From contig CAZHGE010000044.1 in the NCBI GenBank assembly GCA_964531805.1, positions 1 through 23,490 of the forward strand: a stretch of DNA of 23,490 bases, given 5' to 3'. This DNA comes from RGIG8767 sp964531805 (GTDB lineage: Bacteria > Bacillota > Clostridia > Lachnospirales > Lachnospiraceae). The notes under the pieces were generated by a model. It saw nothing but the letters and a program-made list of their open reading frames with translations, ran no database searches and was not told the DNA's origin. Positions 14,692 through 22,679 of the stretch are shown here, piece after piece. The first letter of the stretch is position 1; each line of letters starts with the position of its first letter. A program made the translations under genes and the position numbers.

Positions 14692-16632
14692 CTAAGCCCC
14701 GATCTTGTTGCCGGTGTAAAGCTGGTAGTATTTTCCCTTTTCTTCGATTAATTGGCCGTGAGTACCGCGTTCTATGATGCGGCCTTGTTCTAATACCATA
14801 ATACAGTCTGAGTTACGAACTGTGGATAAACGATGGGCAATGACAAAGGTTGTTCTTCCCTTCATCAAACGGTCCATGCCTTCCTGTACCAGTTTCTCTG
14901 TACGGGTGTCAATAGAGGAAGTTGCTTCATCCAAAATCAATACAGGTGGATCCGCAACTGCCGCTCGGGCAATCGCAAGAAGCTGTCTCTGTCCCTGGCT
15001 TAAGTTGCCTCCATCGCCGGTCAGTTTTGTATGATAGCCGTCAGGAAGACGCTTGATAAATCCATGGGCATTCGCAAGTTTAGCTGCCTCAATACATTCT
15101 TCATCCGTTGCATCCAATCGCCCATAACGGATATTGTCCATTACCGTTCCCGTAAACAAATGGGTCTCCTGCAATACAATTCCCAAAGAACGTCTCAGAT
15201 CATCTTTTTTGATCTTATTAATATTGATTTCATCATATCGGATCTTGCCATCCTGAATATCATAAAACCGGTTAATCAAATTGGTAATGGTTGTTTTACC
15301 CGCACCAGTACTTCCTACAAAAGCAATCTTCTGTCCCGGTGTAGCAAACAGGTCAATATTATGGAGTACCATCTTATCATCGTTATAACCAAAATCTACA
15401 TCATCAAAAACAATATCCCCCTGCAACTTCTTATACGTAATGGTACCTTCTGCTTTATGAGGATGTTTCCAAGCCCATATACCGGTTCTTTCCTCTGTTT
15501 CAACAAGCGTTCCATCTTCTTTTTCTACAGCATTCACCAATTCTACATATCCATCATCCACTTCCGATTTCTCATCCAGTAATTTAAATACCCTGTCTGC
15601 TCCGGCAAGTGCCATGATAATGCTGTTCATTTGTTGTGTCAGCTGATTGATTGGCATGGAAAAATTTTTATTTAGTGTTAAAAAGGTAACCAATCCCCCA
15701 ATCGTAAGCCCGGTAACGCCACTCAAGGTCAACATAGCACCTATAACAGCACAAAGTACGTAACTTAAATGTCCTAAATTATTGTTAACTGGTCCCATAA
15801 TATTGGAAACCCAGTTTGCATTATATGCACTGTCGCGAAGCTCGTTGTTTCGCCTGCTAAACTCCTCGAAGTTCTTCTCTTCATGACAGAATACTTTTAC
15901 AACCTTCTGCCCCTGAAGCATTTCCTCAATATAACCATTTACATTACCTAAATCCTTCTGTTGCTTTACAAAGTAACTTCCGGAACGTCCCGCCAGCTTA
16001 GCAGATGCAACCATACTGACAACCACCATTAATACGGTAATAATGGTCAACGGAATATCCAACACAATCATCATGACAAAAGTAGATACCACTGTTACAA
16101 GAGAATTGACAATCTGCGGAATACTCTGTCCGATTAACTGTCTTAATGTATCCACGTCGTTGGTATACACGGACATGATATCTCCATGGGCATGGGTATC
16201 AAAATATTTAATCGGTAAAGATTCCATGTGGGTAAAAATCTCAATACGAAGTTTTTTCATCGTCCCCTGACTGATATTAATCATAATACGGTTATATATA
16301 TATCCTGCAATAATACCAATACCATATGTAATGGCAAGGGAACCCAGCGCGCTTCCAAGAGGCCCAAAATCCGGTGTCTGTGCCTTAGTCAATGGAAGGA
16401 TATAATCATCAATGAGCGACTGCATAAACCAGGTTCCACGAAGTGTCATCAATGAAGATAAAAAGATACAAATAATCACGACTAAAAAATGAAACTTGTA
16501 ATTTGCAAAGACATAGGAAAACAGACGCTTAAAAAGCAAACCTGGATTTTCCACCTTAGGCATAGGTCCTCTGGCGCCTCCACGTCCACCTGGACGCATT
16601 GGTTTCACTTCTTTTACCTTTTCTTCTGCCAT
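14692..16632 (-). CDS. ABC exporter, canonical ATPase subunit of a heterodimer
   Basis: A 646-aa half-transporter with a Gly/Arg-rich N-terminus (GGRGGARG), six predicted membrane helices (about 45-330) and one nucleotide-binding domain. Walker A GSTGAGKT is near 439, the signature LSQGQ near 545, Walker B VLILDEATSSID near 562 with the catalytic Glu, and VIAHRLSTV holds the switch His near 598. A 45-residue acidic insert (about 350-395) lies between the membrane and ATPase parts. With the gene immediately upstream (2-nt gap, AAGGAGG overlapping that gene's end) it should form a heterodimeric multidrug/peptide-type exporter. Substrate cannot be read. The pattern matches exporters such as TM287/288 and BmrCD, in which one site is degenerate. 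Confidence 0.92.
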   Translation of the reverse strand: MAEEKVKEVKPMRPGGRGGARGPMPKVENPGLLFKRLFSYVFANYKFHFLVVIICIFLSSLMTLRGTWFMQSLIDDYILPLTKAQTPDFGPLGSALGSLAITYGIGIIAGYIYNRIMINISQGTMKKLRIEIFTHMESLPIKYFDTHAHGDIMSVYTNDVDTLRQLIGQSIPQIVNSLVTVVSTFVMMIVLDIPLTIITVLMVVVSMVASAKLAGRSGSYFVKQQKDLGNVNGYIEEMLQGQKVVKVFCHEEKNFEEFSRRNNELRDSAYNANWVSNIMGPVNNNLGHLSYVLCAVIGAMLTLSGVTGLTIGGLVTFLTLNKNFSMPINQLTQQMNSIIMALAGADRVFKLLDEKSEVDDGYVELVNAVEKEDGTLVETEERTGIWAWKHPHKAEGTITYKKLQGDIVFDDVDFGYNDDKMVLHNIDLFATPGQKIAFVGSTGAGKTTITNLINRFYDIQDGKIRYDEININKIKKDDLRRSLGIVLQETHLFTGTVMDNIRYGRLDATDEECIEAAKLANAHGFIKRLPDGYHTKLTGDGGNLSQGQRQLLAIARAAVADPPVLILDEATSSIDTRTEKLVQEGMDRLMKGRTTFVIAHRLSTVRNSDCIMVLEQGRIIERGTHGQLIEEKGKYYQLYTGNKIGA

Positions 16633-16634
16633 CT

Positions 16635-18395
16635 CTATTCCTCCTTCCCTTCTTTACCCAGTTCATCGAAATCACCGCCACCCTTTGTCTGGGTCTCGTA
16701 GATTTCCTGATAAATCGCATTATTTTCTAATAATTCTTCGTGCGTTCCAAATCCATTTACCGCACCATCGTCTAAAACAAGTATTCTATCCGCATCCTGT
16801 ACACTTGAAATTCGTTGGGCAATAATCAGTTTTGTTGTTCCTGGAATCTTTTTTGCAAAGGCTTCTCGTATCTTTGCATCCGTTGCGGTATCCACAGCAC
16901 TCGTAGAATCGTCTAAAATTAATATCTTCGGTGATTTCAATAATGCTCTTGCAATACAAAGTCTCTGTTTCTGTCCACCGGACACATTTGTTCCGCCCTG
17001 CTCAATCCAGGTCTCGTATTGATCCGGCATCTTTTCTATAAATTCATCCGCACAGGCAAGTTTACATGCTTCCATACATTCTTCTAATGTGGCATCTTCT
17101 TTTCCCCAACGAAGATTCTCTAAAATAGAACCTGAAAATAATACATTTTTCTGTAAAACCACTGCCACTTCGTTACGAAGAGCTTCCAAATCATATTCTC
17201 TGACATCTTTTCCGCCCACATAAACAGCGCCGTTGTTTACATCATATAAACGGCTGATCAGATTAACCAATGTTGATTTTCCACAGCCAGTTCCACCGAT
17301 AATTCCAATGGTCTCACCACTCTTAATGGATAAATTGATATCTTTTAGCGTCTCTTCGCCGCTTCCATGCTTATAAGAAAAATCAACCTGTTCAAATACA
17401 ATACTTCCATCTTCGATTTCCATAACAGGATTTTCCGGATTTACAATATCCGCTTTTTCTTCTAATACTTCAGATATACGCTTTGCACTTGCCGCGCTCA
17501 TAGTTAACATAACAAAAATCATAGATAACATCATAAGGGAGGAAAGTACACTCATGACATAACTGAATAAGGATGTCAATTCACCAGTAGTCAGATTGCC
17601 GGCAACAATAAATTGCGCCCCAAACCATGACAATCCAATCATACAGCAGTATACAACAAACATCATGATAGGATTATTCAAAATAATCATACACTCCGCT
17701 TTTACAAACATATTGTAAAGATTACCGGCTGCTTTTATAAATTTACTATTTTCATATCTTTCTCTGACAAATGCTTTTACCACGCGGATCGCAGATACGT
17801 TTTCCTGTACAGATGCATTCAATTCATCATATTTATCAAACACCTGACGGAACAATTTCATAGTGGTTTTGATCAAAATAAAGAGTGCAACACCTAATAC
17901 CAATGCAGCACCAAGGAAAATGCAGCTTAATTTTACATCAATTATAAAGCACATAATAATACTGATAACCAGTGTCATAGGCGAGCGCACCGCAATACGC
18001 AGAATCATTTGATATGCCATCTGTACATTGCTTACATCGGTAGTCATACGGGTCACCAGACCTGCTGTACTGAATTTATCAATATTAGAAAACGAAAAGT
18101 TCTGAATATTTTCATACATTCCTTCTCTTAAATTACAGGCAAAACCAGTGGATGCCTCGGCACCATACTTTCCACCTAAGACACCAAAGCATAAACTAAA
18201 CAATGCCATTACAATCATCAAGCCTCCATATAACAGGATTTTCTGCATATTTCCGGCTTCGATTCCCTGATCAATGATTGCCGCTGTCACAAAGGGGATT
18301 AACACCTCCATTAATACTTCTAACACCATACAACATGGTGTCAGGATCGAAGCTTTTTTGTATTTTCCTATGTATCTTGCTAAAGTTCGTATCAT
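16635..18395 (-). CDS. ABC exporter, degenerate ATPase subunit of a heterodimer
   Basis: A 586-aa half-transporter: six membrane helices (about 17-310) and one nucleotide-binding domain. Walker A is intact (GGTGCGKS near 366) and the signature is VSGGQ. Walker B reads ILILDDSTSAVD, with Asp in place of the catalytic Glu. The switch loop reads IIAQRISSV, with Gln in place of His (near 522). These two changes mark the degenerate half of a heterodimeric exporter. I place the start at the ATG at 18395 (MIRTLARYIGKYKK), which has AGGAG upstream; a start at 18452 would add 19 residues without a ribosome binding site and overlap the promoter. The gene is divergent from queT. Confidence 0.92.
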   Translation of the reverse strand: MIRTLARYIGKYKKASILTPCCMVLEVLMEVLIPFVTAAIIDQGIEAGNMQKILLYGGLMIVMALFSLCFGVLGGKYGAEASTGFACNLREGMYENIQNFSFSNIDKFSTAGLVTRMTTDVSNVQMAYQMILRIAVRSPMTLVISIIMCFIIDVKLSCIFLGAALVLGVALFILIKTTMKLFRQVFDKYDELNASVQENVSAIRVVKAFVRERYENSKFIKAAGNLYNMFVKAECMIILNNPIMMFVVYCCMIGLSWFGAQFIVAGNLTTGELTSLFSYVMSVLSSLMMLSMIFVMLTMSAASAKRISEVLEEKADIVNPENPVMEIEDGSIVFEQVDFSYKHGSGEETLKDINLSIKSGETIGIIGGTGCGKSTLVNLISRLYDVNNGAVYVGGKDVREYDLEALRNEVAVVLQKNVLFSGSILENLRWGKEDATLEECMEACKLACADEFIEKMPDQYETWIEQGGTNVSGGQKQRLCIARALLKSPKILILDDSTSAVDTATDAKIREAFAKKIPGTTKLIIAQRISSVQDADRILVLDDGAVNGFGTHEELLENNAIYQEIYETQTKGGGDFDELGKEGKEE

Positions 18396-18428
18396 GTTAC
18401 CACTCCTGCTTAAACATTTTTTACCATT

Positions 18429-18466
18429 TAACCAACTATTATAGTATATCACTAACCAAGTAATAA
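18429..18466 (-). promoter_or_regulatory. Candidate promoter and operator of the ABC exporter genes
   Basis: Minus-strand -10 TATAAT at 18438-18443, with a weak -35 TTATTA at 18461-18466 (17-bp spacer). Two near-identical 10-mers on the plus strand, TAACCAACTA (18429-18438) and TAACCAAGTA (18453-18462), lie 24 bp apart and flank or overlap the -10 and the -35. The direct repeat is visible; use as a regulator-binding site is inferred, and no regulator gene is adjacent. Confidence 0.35.
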
Positions 18467-18514
18467 AAATATGAAATTACTGTGAAATCGTAAAAATATC
18501 TCTAAACTGAACTC

Positions 18515-18542
18515 TTGACATTCCTACATCAAATGCTATACT
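18515..18542 (+). promoter_or_regulatory. Promoter of queT
   Basis: Perfect -35 TTGACA (18515-18520), a 16-bp spacer and -10 TATACT (18537-18542) with extended TGC. The start near 18549 places the preQ1 aptamer at the very 5' end of the transcript. Confidence 0.75.
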
Positions 18543-18556
18543 TGCAATAGTTATAT

Positions 18557-18598
18557 CCGTGTGTTCGAGACCATCCACACGTAAAACAAAACTAGGAG
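18557..18598 (+). promoter_or_regulatory. preQ1-I riboswitch
   Basis: Small H-type pseudoknot aptamer. Stem P1 pairs CGTGTG (18558-18563) with CACACG (18576-18581) around a 12-nt loop beginning TTCGAG. The A-rich tail TAAAACAAAACTAGGAG ends in the ribosome binding site of queT. This layout matches the preQ1 class I consensus (short GC stem, UUC-AG loop, A-rich strand, then C-A-GG). Ligand binding should close P2 through the tail and hide AGGAG, so translational control is expected. The loop has GAG where UAG is common, which may weaken P2. The downstream QueT-type gene is the expected target. Confidence 0.8.
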
Positions 18599-18605
18599 AA
18601 AAAAT

Positions 18606-19112
18606 ATGAATCAAAACAAATCACGCCGTTTACAAACGGCATCCCTGACTCAGGCAGCCATCATAGCTGCTATTTATATTGTGCTTACTTTTTTAGCCAA
18701 TGCCTTTGGACTTGCAAATTATGCTATACAGGTCCGTTTCTCAGAAAGTCTGACTGTACTTCCCTATTTTACAAAAGCTGCTATACCCGGTCTTTTTATC
18801 GGTTGTCTGCTCAGTAATATTTTAACTGGCTGTGCAATGCCCGATATTATATTTGGAAGTCTGGCAACCTTAATTGGAGCAATCGTTACACACGCCTTAC
18901 GGCGCTACAAATGGACTGCCCCCATAGGGCCAATCCTGTCCAATGCTCTTATTGTCCCTTTTGTACTGCTTTATGCCTATGGAATACAACCTCTTTGGTT
19001 TTCTTTTGTAACGGTAACTGCCGGCGAAATCATTTCCTGCGGCGTTTTAGGAATGCTGCTTCTGTTTGCATTAGAAAAACATCGCCATGTGCTGTTTGGT
19101 CAAAAAAAGTAG
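18606..19112 (+). CDS. queT: QueT-family queuosine-precursor transporter (ECF substrate-binding subunit)
   Basis: A 168-aa integral membrane protein, probable S component of an energy-coupling-factor transporter for a queuosine precursor such as preQ1 or queuine. About five to six hydrophobic helices start at residue 14. The conserved QueT pattern is present: IQVRFSESLTVLPYF, AIPGLFIGCLLSN and DIIFGSLATLIGA. The ATG at 18606 has AGGAG at 18594-18598, which forms the end of the preQ1 riboswitch. No ECF ATPase or T component is adjacent, so it would use the shared group II module encoded elsewhere. The stop codon lies within the left arm of the terminator shared with the opposite gene. Confidence 0.88.
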   Translation: MNQNKSRRLQTASLTQAAIIAAIYIVLTFLANAFGLANYAIQVRFSESLTVLPYFTKAAIPGLFIGCLLSNILTGCAMPDIIFGSLATLIGAIVTHALRRYKWTAPIGPILSNALIVPFVLLYAYGIQPLWFSFVTVTAGEIISCGVLGMLLLFALEKHRHVLFGQKK

Positions 19113-19133
19113 CGGTCTAACCGCTACTTTTTT
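19103..19133. terminator. Bidirectional terminator shared by queT and the 861-aa gene
   Basis: A perfect 14-bp stem (19103-19116 with 19120-19133) closes on the 3-nt loop CTA and has six A and six T residues at its ends, so it can terminate on both strands. The queT stop TAG (19110-19112) is inside the left arm. The stop codon of the opposite gene is exactly the loop (19117-19119). Confidence 0.85.
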
Positions 19134-21702
19134 CGCCTACCCGCGCATATGTCACGAAACTGTTTCCATTTTCTTTAAACATTTCACGGGAATCATTCAT
19201 TCCCTTTTTATAAATCTTGCCCGTTTTCGGGTCCATCAATACCATATTCTGTTGATTAAATCCTATAATCAAAACAGATTCTCCTGAATCTTTTAATGCC
19301 AGCACCGGAATATCTTGATTTACATAATATAGCATTGCATCCATTGGACATCCCTTAAGATTTAGGATTGCATGATTTTTAAGATTATTATCCAATATTT
19401 CTGCTGCATTCTGTCCCTGTTCCAACATAAATTCCGTATTTCGGGAAATTCCTTCAAACTGCAGAATCGTATCAAGGCAAACTGCCAGCGAATCCTTTGT
19501 CTCCGTTGTTTCCGCTTCCTTAATTGCCATAATCTGATTGCGGGTTACCAGTTCTCCTCTCCGATAGATTTCATTTCCATAGCAATCCACAACAGTTCCC
19601 ACGTTTTCATACGCAAACAAGACAGCTTCTCCCGGGTCAGAATAAATATCCGTTAGTCTTCCTTTGGTATAAACCAGATAACGATCCACTTTCAGTTCCT
19701 GTTCTAACAGAATATCTCTTCCACCCTCATACATAACTTCTTTAGGCGTTAAAAACTTAAGACGCTTCACGTCTATTTCTTTTTTTAATTCAATCTGCTG
19801 AATCGTTTCATACAAATTCGTTACAGCAGTTGCAATCTTGTTACTTCCTTTATCCGCTTCCACATTACTGGTAATCTGATCATCCGGAATAAGGGTCAGT
19901 TCTAATGGTCCATATGAAAGAGTATCCGTTTCCTTATCCTTTATCTCTTTTCTTGTTCCTTTGGCTCTTGTCAAATTTAACTGATTGTCACGAATATGAC
20001 CATCTAAAATATAGACATCCTCATTTTTATACCGCTTTAATACAGAACCGTCCTGTGCCTGGATAATCAATTCTTTCATTGGAAAGACACTGGATCCATA
20101 ACGATCCATACGGATATCATCCTTATTAGCAACACCATACACCACGTCTTCGTTCATAAAACCAATGGCTTTACAATATTCTCCTGCTGCTGCCGTAATT
20201 TCTCTTGAGGCTTCCGTGTTCAAATTCATCAACACCAGTTTTTTTGCTCCCACAGAATCCATATTTTCCTGCCACACGATCATTTCATTGCTCGCTGACA
20301 CATAAAAGTTTTCCTCACTTAATCCTTCTGCTACTACTTCACAGGTCTTTGTTTCTGCATTTATCTTATAGATATTACCATCTACTAACGCAAACAATTC
20401 TCCCCTTCGATTGGTATAGGACAACTTATTGATATCCGCCATTAAAATCTGTGGTGATTTATCATATTGAATAAAAATCTGCTCTTCAATCGTATTTTGA
20501 AGATGATTATAGTAATAAAATTCTATTCCTACCTCACCTTCATGACTTCCCCTGTTCATATAGCCATAAACAATGAAAGCAACATTACCTGTTTCTTCTA
20601 CATCCAGAATTTTAATATCAGAATTGTCATAATAGGTCCGTGCATCAAAATTCTCCTGATCAAAAAAAGCAAATAACTGTGATAATTTATTTTCTACCAC
20701 ATCATAACAATAAATTCTTCCCGCATTGACAAAGGCAAGAATATTACCGCCATCACTTTCTGCCAGCTGTATATCTTCTTTTTGAATACCCAGCACAATC
20801 TTATTATTGGCAAAAGATGCTTTTTCCATCGTAAAAATTTCTTCCATGGTACGATTAAAATTCAACAGGTAAAAACGGTCTGTGGTATAACGTATACGGT
20901 AAAACTCATCCACTCTGTAACGATTCGTAATCTTTCCCTCAGTTACTTCTGCAATATAATCCAAACGGACAGAAGCAAGATTTTCACTCAGCTCACAAAT
21001 AGTAACCACTGGCTCACTGATTTCTTTTACATTCATATTCCCCCAGCTGACCTGATTCAGATTGCTATGAATGTCTACTTTACCAAAATTACTGTTATCC
21101 CCTTCCGAACTTGGCTCTAAGTAAATAGAAAGTTCCTTTGCCCCCTCTTTATCAAAGGTCTTCGTATGGAAATCTAATACATAATTTAATTTCGTCAATG
21201 TCAATGTATTATCGCATTGAATGATTCTCGTATAAAAATATACTTCGCTTCCATCCTTCAAAGCAGTAATCAAAATAAAATTATATTCTACATTTTCCTC
21301 AATCAGATCTTTAATATTGGCAGAGGCAGTCACTACAGACCCGTCTTTCACATAATCTGTCACGCGTGTATCTTCAATCAAACGCTGCCCATCTACGCTT
21401 CGCACCTCAAAGCGCAATTCCTTTAATTCCTGTCCATATAGATTAATCTGAAAAGAAATCTCTCGATCTTCCCCTATTGGAGAAATGCTGTCGCGGATTG
21501 TAGCAGCGTCCATACGCTGTACATACCCATGCATTTCATTCACTTTTTGATCTTCTATTAAAATAGCGGCAGTAGGCAGAGAAGCAGGTTCCATCTCCAT
21601 TGTCATATCCGTATTTCCTTGATTTAACACGATAGAAAAAATAAGCAGCGAAGCAAAAAAAACAAATGCAATCACGCTGTATCTGATCCAGTATCTATTC
21701 AT
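19117..21702 (-). CDS. Membrane-anchored protein with propeller-like middle and degenerate C39-like C-terminus, function unknown
   Basis: An 861-aa protein I do not recognise by name. It starts MNRYWIRYSVIAFVFFASLLIFSIVL, a signal anchor with one membrane helix (about 7-27). The rest should be outside the cell. Residues about 280-640 have short beta-strand-rich repeats of beta-propeller type (for example GRIYCYDVVENKLSQLF and GNIYKINAETKTCEVV). The last 125 residues resemble a papain-like C39 fold: AVCLDTILQFEG with C742, GCPMDAMLYYVNQDIPVLAL, then ESVLIIGFNQQNMVLMDP. The position of the usual catalytic His before the VVxxG segment is Glu808/Ser809, so a dead or non-peptidase domain is likely. 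AAGGAA precedes the ATG. It follows the 122-aa unknown gene by 77 bp, with its own candidate promoter. Confidence 0.8.
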   Translation of the reverse strand: MNRYWIRYSVIAFVFFASLLIFSIVLNQGNTDMTMEMEPASLPTAAILIEDQKVNEMHGYVQRMDAATIRDSISPIGEDREISFQINLYGQELKELRFEVRSVDGQRLIEDTRVTDYVKDGSVVTASANIKDLIEENVEYNFILITALKDGSEVYFYTRIIQCDNTLTLTKLNYVLDFHTKTFDKEGAKELSIYLEPSSEGDNSNFGKVDIHSNLNQVSWGNMNVKEISEPVVTICELSENLASVRLDYIAEVTEGKITNRYRVDEFYRIRYTTDRFYLLNFNRTMEEIFTMEKASFANNKIVLGIQKEDIQLAESDGGNILAFVNAGRIYCYDVVENKLSQLFAFFDQENFDARTYYDNSDIKILDVEETGNVAFIVYGYMNRGSHEGEVGIEFYYYNHLQNTIEEQIFIQYDKSPQILMADINKLSYTNRRGELFALVDGNIYKINAETKTCEVVAEGLSEENFYVSASNEMIVWQENMDSVGAKKLVLMNLNTEASREITAAAGEYCKAIGFMNEDVVYGVANKDDIRMDRYGSSVFPMKELIIQAQDGSVLKRYKNEDVYILDGHIRDNQLNLTRAKGTRKEIKDKETDTLSYGPLELTLIPDDQITSNVEADKGSNKIATAVTNLYETIQQIELKKEIDVKRLKFLTPKEVMYEGGRDILLEQELKVDRYLVYTKGRLTDIYSDPGEAVLFAYENVGTVVDCYGNEIYRRGELVTRNQIMAIKEAETTETKDSLAVCLDTILQFEGISRNTEFMLEQGQNAAEILDNNLKNHAILNLKGCPMDAMLYYVNQDIPVLALKDSGESVLIIGFNQQNMVLMDPKTGKIYKKGMNDSREMFKENGNSFVTYARVGEKSSG

Positions 21703-21738
21703 ATATTTGTTCCTTCATAGTTCTTTTTCACTTCTTCT

Positions 21739-21767
21739 AGTGTACTGTTTTTTTGAAGTTTTCACAA
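21739..21767 (-). promoter_or_regulatory. Candidate promoter of the 861-aa protein gene
   Basis: Minus-strand -35 TTGTGA (21762-21767), a 17-bp spacer and -10 TACACT (21739-21744). The start would be near 21732, about 30 nt before the ATG at 21702. Confidence 0.4.
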
Positions 21768-21779
21768 CAGTTTTTCATA

Positions 21780-22148
21780 TTAATACTTCTTCCTGCATCT
21801 ACGCTTGAAAACCTCTAAGTATAATACTAATTTTATCATATCCTGCATCCATAGTTCTTTTTCTTTCGTCCAATCTTCTCCCGATTTTTCAGCCTCTTTT
21901 TTTATCTCTGTTAAAATTCCCGCTACGACACGATACATCATGAGCTGGTCAGGATATTCGTCATATAAGAAGCTTCCATTATAATCAATTGCCTCAATGT
22001 GCATAAGCACTTTCTTCTGTATCTTTTTAGCTTCCTGTGGGTATAACTGCTGCAGGTATTCCAAATCCTGTATACGTCTTTCCTGATTATCGTATCCATA
22101 TAGATAAGGATATGTCATATAAAATGGTAGAATCGTATTATGGTCCAC
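21780..22148 (-). CDS. Conserved-looking hypothetical protein, 122 aa
   Basis: I do not recognise the family. The protein is soluble and largely helical, rich in Tyr, Glu, Lys and Leu, and has no signal peptide. It opens with DHNTILPFYMTYPYLYGYDN and ends with the basic string FKRRCRKKY. The start is set at the GTG at 22148: AGGAG lies 7 nt upstream, while an upstream ATG at 22217 would place the first residues across the atp terminator and has no ribosome binding site. The gene lies just downstream of the atp operon terminator and upstream of the 861-aa membrane protein, both on the same strand. No function can be inferred. Confidence 0.65.
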   Translation of the reverse strand: MDHNTILPFYMTYPYLYGYDNQERRIQDLEYLQQLYPQEAKKIQKKVLMHIEAIDYNGSFLYDEYPDQLMMYRVVAGILTEIKKEAEKSGEDWTKEKELWMQDMIKLVLYLEVFKRRCRKKY

Positions 22149-22179
22149 TATAAAACTCCTGAAATTATGTCTTATGATA

Positions 22180-22221
22180 ATATATGAGGGGTACCACTTC
22201 TTCGTGATACCCCTCATATAT
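22180..22221 (-). terminator. Terminator of the atp operon
   Basis: A 14-bp stem (22180-22193 with 22208-22221) has a 3-bp extension across one mismatch (195-197 with 204-206, last three digits) and a 6-nt loop. It lies 40 nt past the atpC stop codon. The minus-strand tail is only modestly U-rich (TATTATCATAAG), so it may also act as a 3' stability stem. Confidence 0.65.
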
Positions 22222-22261
22222 CCTTCCTCTTATGACATTCAAAAAATGTTGCCCGAGGTCT

Positions 22262-22669
22262 TTATTTTAATACATTGATACGTGCCATTGCACGAAGCAG
22301 AGCTGTTTCCGCTCTTGCAATATCTGTTTTTGGATCTTTACCCGTAATACGTTCTTTCGCACGCTCATAAGCAGCTTCTGCACGTTTTTCATCAATCTCA
22401 TCCGGCCATTCGATTACTTCTGCTAAGATCGTTACCTTATCCTGTAAGATTTCAACAAAACCTGCATGTAAAGCAGCTTCCTTTTTTTCTTCCCCTTCTG
22501 TAATCGTTAAAACACCCGGTTTAATAATCACAGTCATGGGAATATGGTTTTTATAAACACCAATAGCGCCTTCTGTTGTATTGAATTCCACCATTTCGGC
22601 AGATCCTTCGTAAAACATACGCTCCGGAGTAATGATCTTCAGATCAAATTTCTTGTTTTCGTCTGCCAT
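22262..22669 (-). CDS. atpC: F-type ATP synthase epsilon subunit
   Basis: A 135-aa epsilon subunit of the F1 central stalk, which couples rotation to catalysis and restrains wasteful ATP hydrolysis. The N-terminal beta-barrel is clear (FDLKIITPERMFYEG, FNTTEGAIGVYKNHIPMTV, IKPGVLTI, AALHAGFVEIL). It is followed by the two-helix C-terminal hairpin (RAEAAYERAKERI and ARAETALLRAMARINVL). Length is typical. AGAGGTG precedes the ATG. The gene starts 10 nt after atpD and is last in the atp operon, followed by a terminator. Confidence 0.96.
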   Translation of the reverse strand: MADENKKFDLKIITPERMFYEGSAEMVEFNTTEGAIGVYKNHIPMTVIIKPGVLTITEGEEKKEAALHAGFVEILQDKVTILAEVIEWPDEIDEKRAEAAYERAKERITGKDPKTDIARAETALLRAMARINVLK

Positions 22670-22679
22670 AGTGACACCT

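Noticed and set aside
14821..14829. Reverse-strand DnaA box inside the ABC exporter gene
   Set aside because: Isolated and within conserved codons of the ATPase domain; no cluster.
15031..15582. 183-codon plus-strand open frame opposite the ABC exporter gene
   Set aside because: Antisense shadow of a strongly conserved ATPase domain, with no protein-like features or ribosome binding site.
18396..18452. 19-residue N-terminal extension of the first ABC exporter subunit
   Set aside because: It overlaps the promoter region, has no ribosome binding site and is not typical of the family; the ATG at 18395 has AGGAG upstream.
22149..22217. N-terminal extension of the 122-aa protein from the ATG at 22217
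   Set aside because: These codons run through the atp terminator hairpin and lack a ribosome binding site; the GTG at 22148 has AGGAG at 7 nt.
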